Program-made: the position numbers and the translations under genes
NCBI RefSeq assembly: GCF_000422285.1
Contig: NZ_AULM01000014.1
Coordinates: forward strand, 31,174-95,173
DNA length: 64,000 nt
Direction: 5' to 3'
Source: Desulfatiglans anilini DSM 4660
Lineage (GTDB): Bacteria > Desulfobacterota > DSM-4660 > Desulfatiglandales > Desulfatiglandaceae
Notes under the pieces: generated by a model
What the model saw: only the letters and a program-made list of their open reading frames with translations
The model's database searches: none
What the model was told of the DNA's origin: nothing
Shown: piece by piece, positions 41,448-48,805 of the stretch
Layout: each line of letters begins with the position of its first letter
Position numbering within the stretch: position 1 is the first letter of the stretch

Positions 41448-42197
41448 TCAAACCCCGAAGTAGGCGGCCTTGACTTCCGGATTGTCCATCAACTCCGCCC
41501 CGGTCCCTGCCATACTCAGCATGCCGTTTTCAATGACATACCCCCTGTGGATCAACGGTAAAATCGGGCGTGCGAACTGTTCGCTCAAGACGATGGTGAT
41601 CCCCGATTCCCGGTTCAGGCTGATGATGCCGTCCATCAGGATCCGCTGCATCATCGGACTCAGCCCGAGGAGCGGCTCGTCCAGAAGCAGCAGCACAGGG
41701 CGCACCACCAGGGCCATGCCCACAGCGAGCATCTGCTGCTCGCCTCCGCTCAAAAAGCCGGCTTTCCGGCTCTTCAGATGCACCAGCGCGGGGAAGAGCT
41801 TGAAGACGTAGTCCATCGTCTCCTGGATTTCGGCCCTTTTCCGTAGATAGCCGGCGATCCGCATGTTTTCGACGACCGTACTCTCAGGGAAGACCGGGTG
41901 GCGCTCGCGCGAAAGCACGATGCCCTTTTTCACCCGTTCGCTCGGCGGCAACTCGGTGATGTCTTCGCCGTCGTAGGAAATGTGGCCGTAGACGGTGATC
42001 CGTTCCCCGCCACGGCGCTTCTCCTTGATGCGCATGTCGATGATGAGGCCGGAGAGCGTGTTCATCAGCGTGGTTTTGCCGGCGCTGTTGGAACCGATCA
42101 CGCCCACGACTTCCCCCTTTTCGACCTCCATGCCGAAATCGTTCAACGCCAGTGCGTTCTCGAAAAACACCATCAGATTACGAACCGTCAGCATCAT
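41448..42197 (-). CDS. livF: Branched-chain amino acid-type ABC transporter ATP-binding protein LivF
   Basis: 249 residues. Walker A GSNSAGKTTLMN, signature LSGGEQQMLAVG, Walker B VLLLLDEPLLGLSP. The C-terminal IENGMLSMAGTGAELMDNPE is LivF-like. A charged insert at residues about 55-70 (RIKEKRRGGERIT) widens the usual loop before the DGEDIT strand. It lies 9 bp after livG and 4 bp before the acyl-CoA ligase. The substrate may be an organic acid rather than leucine, given the ligase. Confidence 0.93.
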   Translation of the reverse strand: MMLTVRNLMVFFENALALNDFGMEVEKGEVVGVIGSNSAGKTTLMNTLSGLIIDMRIKEKRRGGERITVYGHISYDGEDITELPPSERVKKGIVLSRERHPVFPESTVVENMRIAGYLRKRAEIQETMDYVFKLFPALVHLKSRKAGFLSGGEQQMLAVGMALVVRPVLLLLDEPLLGLSPMMQRILMDGIISLNRESGITIVLSEQFARPILPLIHRGYVIENGMLSMAGTGAELMDNPEVKAAYFGV

Positions 42198-42206
42198 CCA
42201 CCCTCA

Positions 42207-42959
42207 TCAGGCCTCGGAGCCCAGATAGGCCCGTTTGACCTCTTCGTTTTCCATCACCTCAGCCGCCGGCCCTTCGGCGATCTTCATACCGAAGTTGAGC
42301 ACCATGACGCGGTCACTGATCTTGAAGAGCTCCTTCAGACGATGCTCGATCATGATGATGGACCGCCCTTCGCCGCGGAGCTTTTCGATGATCGGTACGA
42401 TGCTCCCGACCTCGGCAAGGCTCAACCCGGAGAAGAGCTCGTCCAGAATGATCAGATCGGGCTGAAGCGCAATCGCCTTGGCCAGCTCGAGCCGCTTCAG
42501 ATAGCCCTGCGGCAGGACGCTCGCCACTTTGTAAGCGACGTGCGAATCCCGCTCGAAGCCCACCTCCTCCAAAAGATCGAGCGCCACCGCCTCGCGCGCG
42601 CCGAACTTCCCTCCCGCCAATCCCTTGACCCTCGGAGAATAGAGGGGGATGATCATGTTCTTGAAGGCCGGGAGACGGTAAAAGGGCCGCACCATCTGGA
42701 AGGTCCTCGCCAGTCCCAGCCGCACGATGCGGTGCGGCCGCCAGTGGGTGATGTCCTGCCCTTTGTAAAGGACCTTGCCGGAGCTGGGGCGCACGAATCC
42801 GCTGATGCAGTTGACCAGGGTGGTCTTGCCGGAACCGTTGGGGCCGATCACCCCCAGAAGCTCACCTTCCATCAGATCGAAGCTTACCGCGTTGAGGGCC
42901 AGAACGCCGCCGAAGGTCTTGGTCAAACCGCTCACCTGCAAAATGGGGGTTCCGCTCAT
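42207..42959 (-). CDS. livG: Branched-chain amino acid-type ABC transporter ATP-binding protein LivG
   Basis: 250 residues from ATG 42959; the frame is open much further upstream through livM, but MSGTPILQVSGLTKTFGGVL is the normal beginning and overlaps the livM stop as ATGA. Walker A is GPNGSGKTTLVN and Walker B is DLIILDELFSGLS. The ABC signature is degenerate (LPQGYLKRLELA in place of LSGGQ). The C-terminal GMKIAEGPAAEVMENEEVKR is LivG-specific. Partner of LivF and LivM. Confidence 0.93.
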   Translation of the reverse strand: MSGTPILQVSGLTKTFGGVLALNAVSFDLMEGELLGVIGPNGSGKTTLVNCISGFVRPSSGKVLYKGQDITHWRPHRIVRLGLARTFQMVRPFYRLPAFKNMIIPLYSPRVKGLAGGKFGAREAVALDLLEEVGFERDSHVAYKVASVLPQGYLKRLELAKAIALQPDLIILDELFSGLSLAEVGSIVPIIEKLRGEGRSIIMIEHRLKELFKISDRVMVLNFGMKIAEGPAAEVMENEEVKRAYLGSEA

Positions 42960-43960
42960 TTGTCCACCTCCACCCAGCGCTCGAACTGCTGGTACTTGCG
43001 CTGGATATAAGGGAAGAGGCCCTCGGGGAGGGCAACGATGAAAACGACCAGAAAGACCCCGTACAGGATGATCCTGAGCCCTCCGAAGCCGCGCAGGACC
43101 TCCGAGAGCGGGACCAGGATGCTCGCACCGAGCGTCGCGCCGGCCAGGCTCCCGGGTCCGCCCACGACGGCGGCTGCGATCGGCAGGATGGAGTAATCGA
43201 GGGCGAAGACGGGCATGCCGACGAACATGTAGACATGAGTGGTGAAGGCACCGGCGAAGGCCCCGATGCAGCCGGCCATGAAGAGGGACTGGATCTTGAA
43301 CCATGTGACATCGATCCCGGCATTCATAACCGACCGGTCGTTGTCATTGATCCCTCTGAGCACCAGTCCGAAATCGGAATCCATCAGCCGGCGGAACCCG
43401 AAAAGGGCCGCCAGAAGAGCGCCAACGACACAGTAGACCTCCACCCAGACATTCGGCAGCGGCGTGAGGCCGCTCAGCCCCTCGGTCCCTCCGAAGACCT
43501 TGGTGGCCTCGATGATCCTGACCAGCATCAGGGGAATGATCAGGGTGACCATGGCGAAATAGATTCCCCGCAGGCGCAGGACAGGCAGCAAAAGGATCGT
43601 ACAGATGAGCCCCCCCAAGAGCGTCCCCATGGGGATCGCGATGAACGGGGACAGGCCGAAGCTGTGGTTCAGCACCCCGGAGGCGTAAGCCCCCATGCCG
43701 AAGAAGAGTGCCTGTCCGAGGGAAACCATGCCGCTCTGGGCCAGGATATCCCAGCTGATGGCCAACAAAGCGAAGACAGCCACCGAGATGAGAACCTTTT
43801 GCCAATAGACGCCCAGGATCAGGGGCAAGACGATGAATCCGACAATGGGCAGCAGACGGGGAAACGCCAGATAGAACATTTCTCGCCAGGAGGAGAGAGC
43901 AAAGACATCGCCGGAGCGCGCCTTGATGCCTCGATCGATTCTTTCCCTGCGCAATTTCAA
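42956..43960 (-). CDS. livM: Branched-chain amino acid-type ABC transporter permease LivM
   Basis: 334 residues with eight to ten hydrophobic segments. The permease signature is clear (ISWDILAQSGMVSLGQALFF, GMGAYASGVL, and GIYFAMVTLIIPLMLVRIIE). It begins at TTG 43960 with AAAGGA about 10 bp upstream and ends in an ATGA overlap with livG. It is the first gene of the operon: the second permease (LivH) and the binding protein (LivK), normally adjacent, are absent from the 960 bp upstream. Confidence 0.93.
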   Translation of the reverse strand: MKLRRERIDRGIKARSGDVFALSSWREMFYLAFPRLLPIVGFIVLPLILGVYWQKVLISVAVFALLAISWDILAQSGMVSLGQALFFGMGAYASGVLNHSFGLSPFIAIPMGTLLGGLICTILLLPVLRLRGIYFAMVTLIIPLMLVRIIEATKVFGGTEGLSGLTPLPNVWVEVYCVVGALLAALFGFRRLMDSDFGLVLRGINDNDRSVMNAGIDVTWFKIQSLFMAGCIGAFAGAFTTHVYMFVGMPVFALDYSILPIAAAVVGGPGSLAGATLGASILVPLSEVLRGFGGLRIILYGVFLVVFIVALPEGLFPYIQRKYQQFERWVEVDK

Positions 43961-44569
43961 GTCAGGCTATCCTTTCTCCGACTGGGCAGGAGCGGCTCCT
44001 GCGGCTGAGACAAGGCGGAAAGGCATCGACAACCATGAAGCCGGGATCCCGCCGGGGGGTGTTCACTCCTCGAGACTGGACGAAGGGGAAGCCGCGTATC
44101 CGATTCAGGTCTTCAGCTGCAATTCTCGGCTACGTTCCTGTTCGGCGGCGCCCGTCCCTTCAGGATAGGCCCTCGAACTCAAAGAAGGTTGGATGGACGC
44201 CATTCAAACAAAAAGAGAAGCCTTTTTCAACAAAAACCTGAAAGGCCTCGGCCTGCCCCGTAAAAAATCCCGCAGGACCACCAGGGACTGTGCATCCAAG
44301 CACAAAATACCGGGCAGGCAAGAAACAAGCCCCCCGCCCTTCTCGCTTTCCAAGCAAATATAATTTAAAGACAGTCACTTACAAGAATCTGCCGGAGCTG
44401 CATCATCCTGCGGCCCTGACAAATCGCGGGGCAGGCCTGGATCACCGGCCGTTTCCCGATACCGGCGGGACAAAAACCGAATAGGCGACGGGGCGGCGGA
44501 GAAAAAAACGAAACGGCCGACATCCGCTAACATATTACGAATACAAGCTTTTTGACTTAATGCCATCTG
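43961..44569. other. Non-coding region upstream of livM and of the candidate sRNA
   Basis: About 610 bp with only short unsupported frames and lower GC in its right half. It should contain the livM promoter (minus strand) and possible enhancer sites for the sigma-54 promoter at 44570; neither was recognised. Confidence 0.4.
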
Positions 44570-44585
44570 TGGCACGGAGTTTGCT
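44570..44585 (+). promoter_or_regulatory. Sigma-54 promoter in front of a non-coding structured region
   Basis: TGGCAC (44570-44575), GGAGT, TTGCT (44581-44585): an exact -24/-12 match followed by TTTCAG. No annotated gene lies downstream on this strand for 10 kb. Confidence 0.85.
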
Positions 44586-44595
44586 TTTCAGTACT

Positions 44596-44731
44596 GGCGA
44601 CGCCGACTCAACTCATGCCATGAAGGAACACGGCGTCTACCTTCCTCCTGGTTCCTTCGTCCGACCCGCAACACGGGTCTTCCTCCTCCGCTCCGGCCGC
44701 GTCCGAACAGGACGCGGCCGGAGTCCTTCCC
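44596..44731 (+). ncRNA. Candidate sigma-54-dependent small RNA with anti-Shine-Dalgarno motifs
   Basis: Begins about 12 nt after the -12 element. Three hairpins can be read in order: GAAGGAAC/GTTCCTTC (44622-44629 with 44651-44658, 21-nt loop), GACCCG/CGGGTC (44663-44668 with 44674-44679, 5-nt loop), and a perfect 14-bp stem CTCCGGCCGCGTCC (44691-44704, 5-nt loop, closing at 44723). CTTCCTCCT occurs twice in predicted single-stranded sites: in the first loop (44641-44649) and between the second and third hairpins (44679-44687). It is complementary to the Shine-Dalgarno AGGAGGAAG. No T tract follows the last stem, so the 3' end is uncertain. An ATG frame of 50 codons at 44620 has no ribosome site. 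Confidence 0.55.
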
Positions 44732-44821
44732 TTCGGGTTGGGCACCCTGCTTTCATTCGCACAGGGCAGTGATCGGCAAGCATCCAAATGGTCGCCAAAA
44801 TGGGCCGAAATGAGGATTTCC

Positions 44822-44863
44822 AGATCGGAAGCCGGGTTTCACCCGATAATTTTCTTCAGATGG
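44822..44863 (+). repeat. Dispersed repeat family B, copy 3 (diverged)
   Basis: AGATCGGAAGCCGGGTTTC, ACCCGATAATTTTCTTC, AGATGG: the same block order as the other B copies with more substitutions. Confidence 0.5.
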
Positions 44864-44924
44864 AAGCCAGGCCGGTCACTCCCCCCGAGCAGACTCGCGG
44901 ACCACCACGGCAGGACGTCTTTCC

Positions 44925-45158
44925 TCAGCCCCAAGGCAGCAGGATTTTGACGTAGCGGCAGTCTGGAAAATGCAGGTAAACATAGTGCGAGTTTCCTTCC
45001 CCTATCTGCATCGAGATGCTGACCATCTCGTGGACCCTCAGGTTATAAGGCGGTTTTATCTCCTCGCCGCCTTCCACCCGGGCTTTGCTGAAATCGAAGC
45101 GGCCGTTTTTGACCGGAATCCTGATGACGACTTCATACGTCTCTTCACCCTCAATCAT
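44925..45158 (-). CDS. Small acidic protein of unknown function
   Basis: 77 residues from ATG 45158, chosen over an ATG nine codons upstream because GGAGG precedes it by 6 bp. It reads as one small beta-rich domain (EETYEVVIRIPVKNGRFDFS, YNLRVHEMVSISMQIGEGNS, HYVYLHFPDCRYVKILLP) without signal peptide or membrane segment. No family recognised. It follows the large FecR-TPR-barrel gene on the same strand after 195 bp and may be its small downstream partner. Confidence 0.6.
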   Translation of the reverse strand: MIEGEETYEVVIRIPVKNGRFDFSKARVEGGEEIKPPYNLRVHEMVSISMQIGEGNSHYVYLHFPDCRYVKILLPWG

Positions 45159-45352
45159 GGCCCCCTCCTCGTCTTGACACTCCATTCAGGATATGCCTCT
45201 TGAAAGTCCAGCATTCTCATTGCCTCCGGCGCGCCCCTGCATGTGGACCTCGAGGGGCCTCGCTGCCGCCGCGTAGAACCTCGCACCCCCTTTCCGTACA
45301 CAACAGCCTTTGATTTCCCCCATTCTCCCTTTCCGAGGATGCCGCATCATCC

Positions 45353-48300
45353 TCAGAATGCGAGGGTCATTCGGACGAACCACAACCTTTCCGGATAAAT
45401 CTCCGGGTTGACTGCGTCAGGTTCGTAGTATCGGAACGATTCGTCGAAACAATTCTTGACACCCATGCTGACGATGCCCCTCCTTTTGGGCAACCGGTAA
45501 TGGAAAGCCACATCGGTGACCCAGAAGGTGTCACCCTCATCCCGCGTAGCCCCGAATTCCGGATCGCCGAAGGATCCGGATTGATCCACATAGGTGACCG
45601 TCAGATCGGCACCGAATCCCCAGGGATGGAAGAACCGGATGCCGAGGGGCACCCGGAGCGTCTCGAGTGAGGTAAAACTTCCCCCGCCAAGATATTCCGG
45701 GTCCGCCGTGAGCTTTTCCTGTCTGAACTCCGCCGTTGCCGAAATCCTTTTGTGCGGCGCCCAGTAAACATATCCCCGCAGGAGATCCTCCTCATAGTCA
45801 GTCCCTTTGACGGTGGGCGGTTGACAAAACTCCTGAAAATCCTGGTAGGCGAAGTCGATCTTGCGCTTCGAGGCCTCGATCCCCGCAAAGAGCCGCTTTG
45901 CCAGACGCTGATCCATCGCCAGGCCGAAGCGCCAGGAATCCGCACCATTCGCGTCGTCGAAGAATTGATTGAACCCTGCTATCTGCGTCGGTTCGACGGT
46001 CTGGTTCGCGATCAGGGTCCTCTTGAGCGTCCTGAAAACCGCACCCCGCAGGGTCGTATCCGCAAAAGGCCTATAGGTCACGCCCAGTTTCGGATTCAAC
46101 CGCGTCTTGTCGTCCAGATCCCCCTCGTACCGATCGATGCTCGCCCCAATGACCCATGCGACATCCCTGGGATAGCGTAAAGTGGCATAGGAATAGGCGT
46201 TCGAATGCCGGATGTCCGCTTTTTCGGAATATGCACAGCCCCAGGGAGGAAAAGGGAGGCATTCGAAGGCGGTGTTCACCGCCAGCCGGCTGCTGCCGCT
46301 GAAATGGCCCAGTCCGCTCACCAGATTCAAGGCCGATCTCCGGTACAGATGCTGCACCTCGCCGATGGTTCCCCGGCTGTCGCCCGATGATTGATCGAAG
46401 AAATCGACTCCCGGCATGACCGGCTCCCTGAAACCCAGATTCCAATCCAGATGCTGAAAGATCAGCGACGCAATCAGATCCGAGCCGGGCTTCAGGGTGT
46501 GACGCAGACCGAACCGAACAAAAAGGGCCTCTTCGTCCTGCCTCAGGCTTCCGAGATAGGCATCGGGTTCAAACCGGAGGGCGAGATCCCCCGAATCCGT
46601 ATTTCGGATGCGCCATTCCATCTGGACGCTCGTGTCCGGCGAGAGGCTTGTCTGAAGAAACACGTTTGTGAGGTTCTCCATGAAATCATTATTGGGCCTG
46701 TATCCCGAGGTCTGGTAGTGATATTGGCCCACGCTGTAGGAAAACGCGTCGGAGATGCCGGATTGGATCACCTCGCTGCCCCAGGTCCTGTTTCCGGCCG
46801 CGATCCCGCTTGCCTGGAGGGCCAGGCGATTCCTGGCAAAGAGCGGGTTGAACTCATTGTAGCCGCCATTGGCCGGACCAGCCCCCTCCAGTACATAGAG
46901 ATCACTCTCGGCCAATCGCGGGGAGACCGGGGTGATATTCAAAGGCTGGAGCAGCTGCGCTTGAAGCCATTCGCTTACCCGGGCGATCTCGTGATTCGAA
47001 AGCGCGGCATAGCTGTCAGCGAGGAACCGGTGGGCGGAATAATCGGCCGGATCGGCGTCGACCGACCGCCATCCTTCCACCAGTCCGAGTTGTTCGAAAC
47101 CGAGGTCGCTGTAAATGCGGGCCAGACCCGCACTGCGCGCCGCCAGATCCTGGTCGAGCAGCAAACGTGAGCGATAGACCGCCCGGTGGTCATTCAGATC
47201 GATGGAGCGCTGCAGGTCATCCATCGCCTCCACCGGCCGATTGAGGCTCTGTTTGCGAAGCGCATCGTAAAACCAAGGCGTCGGATCGAGCGGATCGAGC
47301 GCCTTTGCAGCTTGCAGCTGCCCGGCCGCCGGCCCGTCCCGCTTTTCGTCATAGTAGGCCTTTGCGAGACAACTCCTGTAAAGGGCGTTCCCGGGATCCA
47401 AACCGACGGCGATCTCGAGTTCCGCCCTTCCACCCTCGAGGTTTCCTCCGCGGATTTTCCCGAGACCCAGCCCGAGCCTTGGAAGCGGGTCGGCCGGATC
47501 GAGGCTTATGGCCCGCTCGAAGGCATCCACCGCCTTCTCCAGGGCTGTTTCGTTCAGGAAGGCAAACCCCAGAACCGTCTGGTGCCGCGCCGTATCCGGA
47601 CGCAGAGCGACCGACCTCTCCGCGGCGTCGAGCGCACCGCTGTGATCGCCTGTCATCAGCCGCAGCTCCGCGACACGCGACCACACCAACCCGCTCGAAG
47701 GGGCCGTGGCGGCGGCATTCTCGGCGCTCTTCAAGGCATCCTCGATCTCGAATCCCGCCTGCTGCACATAGGATTTTGCCATCAGCACCGTCGGCGACCG
47801 CGGATCGGCATCGATGGCCCGCTCAACCCACTGGACAGCGGCATCGCGGTCGTTCTGTACGAGAGCGATCAGCGCCCGCAAGGCCAGGGCCGGGGCAAAG
47901 CTGGAATCCCGTTGCAGCACCTCCGTCAGATCGCGCAGCGCTTCATCCGAGCGACCGACCTCCAGCGCGAGGGAGGCGCGCCGGGTCACCTTTCCACCCG
48001 ATTCGGATTCCTCCAGGATCGGAGGATAGTAGAGGGACCAGTGCACCGCATCCCTGGGACGCACCAGAAACCGTCTGACGGGCGCCGCCCCGCCAGGCGC
48101 CGCCGCCGATTGACCGTCGGCGAGATCGAGCCCGCCCGCCTGATTGGTCAGTCTGACCCTGCCTGCGAAAACCGTCACCACGCTCTCCTGATCCCTGACC
48201 TGAACAAGAAACTCGGTCCCTTCCACCCCTCCGTTGACGAACGGCGTAAGAAACGTGAGGCTGCGAGGGACACGGCTGAAGAAATAGACGACCCCGCTGA

Positions 48301-48643
48301 TCAGATCGATGATCGACGGTTCTTCATCCTCGAGGGACATCAGCGTGATGGTGGTGTTTTGATCGAGGCGCAGGAATGTTTCGTTCGTCAGGAGCAGGGC
48401 CGCGCGGCTATGCCGTTCGACTCTGATCATGTCACCGGAGCAGCAAAGATCATTCATCACGACAGGAGACCAGATGGACTCTCCCCGCCGGCGGATCTCC
48501 ACCCGGCCCTGCACGGACACGACCCTGGCCGACACTCCGTCGCAGCGCTCCCGCGCTTCCCCTGCCGCCGCACAAGTGGCGCCAGGGATTAGGAAAAACC
48601 ACAACACCGATGTCGTCATGGCAAGACATTTCAAAAAGCGCAT
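45353..48643 (-). CDS. FecR-domain/TPR/outer-membrane beta-barrel fusion protein
   Basis: 1096 residues from ATG 48643. Signal peptide (MRFLKCLAMTTSVLWFFLIP...), then a FecR-type domain about residues 35-170 (VVSVQGRVEIRRRGESIWSP, RVERHSRAALLLTNETFLRL, VNGGVEGTEFLVQV). Roughly ten TPR units follow (residues about 210-560, e.g. ALRDLTEVLQRDSSFAPALA). The last 520 residues alternate as beta strands with conserved aromatic ends and finish WFVRMTLAF, a terminal Phe typical of outer-membrane barrels such as TonB-dependent receptors, without an obvious plug. It would span periplasm and outer membrane. It is downstream of the CHASE2 cyclase gene and may be regulated with it. Confidence 0.82.
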   Translation of the reverse strand: MRFLKCLAMTTSVLWFFLIPGATCAAAGEARERCDGVSARVVSVQGRVEIRRRGESIWSPVVMNDLCCSGDMIRVERHSRAALLLTNETFLRLDQNTTITLMSLEDEEPSIIDLISGVVYFFSRVPRSLTFLTPFVNGGVEGTEFLVQVRDQESVVTVFAGRVRLTNQAGGLDLADGQSAAAPGGAAPVRRFLVRPRDAVHWSLYYPPILEESESGGKVTRRASLALEVGRSDEALRDLTEVLQRDSSFAPALALRALIALVQNDRDAAVQWVERAIDADPRSPTVLMAKSYVQQAGFEIEDALKSAENAAATAPSSGLVWSRVAELRLMTGDHSGALDAAERSVALRPDTARHQTVLGFAFLNETALEKAVDAFERAISLDPADPLPRLGLGLGKIRGGNLEGGRAELEIAVGLDPGNALYRSCLAKAYYDEKRDGPAAGQLQAAKALDPLDPTPWFYDALRKQSLNRPVEAMDDLQRSIDLNDHRAVYRSRLLLDQDLAARSAGLARIYSDLGFEQLGLVEGWRSVDADPADYSAHRFLADSYAALSNHEIARVSEWLQAQLLQPLNITPVSPRLAESDLYVLEGAGPANGGYNEFNPLFARNRLALQASGIAAGNRTWGSEVIQSGISDAFSYSVGQYHYQTSGYRPNNDFMENLTNVFLQTSLSPDTSVQMEWRIRNTDSGDLALRFEPDAYLGSLRQDEEALFVRFGLRHTLKPGSDLIASLIFQHLDWNLGFREPVMPGVDFFDQSSGDSRGTIGEVQHLYRRSALNLVSGLGHFSGSSRLAVNTAFECLPFPPWGCAYSEKADIRHSNAYSYATLRYPRDVAWVIGASIDRYEGDLDDKTRLNPKLGVTYRPFADTTLRGAVFRTLKRTLIANQTVEPTQIAGFNQFFDDANGADSWRFGLAMDQRLAKRLFAGIEASKRKIDFAYQDFQEFCQPPTVKGTDYEEDLLRGYVYWAPHKRISATAEFRQEKLTADPEYLGGGSFTSLETLRVPLGIRFFHPWGFGADLTVTYVDQSGSFGDPEFGATRDEGDTFWVTDVAFHYRLPKRRGIVSMGVKNCFDESFRYYEPDAVNPEIYPERLWFVRMTLAF

Positions 48644-48699
48644 CGGTTCCCGCCTTTCCACCCTGGTGATGCTTGCAAGGGAGCGCAAGCTCAGTCACG

Positions 48700-48800
48700 G
48701 AGACAAAGGAAATCAAGCGTTTGCACTGAGGCGACCTGCAGCTCGCTGCACAAGCGGCGCAGACTGACGTCGAGACTGGCCAAAACGATCCCATCCGGAT
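48700..48800 (-). repeat. Dispersed repeat family A, copy 3
   Basis: Minus-strand order: ATCCGGATGGGATCGTTTTG, GCGAGCTGCAGGTCGCC, AAACGCTTGATTTCCT. It occupies the gap between the cyclase stop and the FecR-TPR-barrel start. Confidence 0.75.
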
Positions 48801-48805
48801 CGAAG

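Noticed and set aside
44620..44772. A 50-codon frame inside the candidate small RNA
   Set aside because: No ribosome site, Arg/Gly/Pro-rich translation, and the bases are explained by the hairpin arms. It cannot be fully excluded as a small protein.
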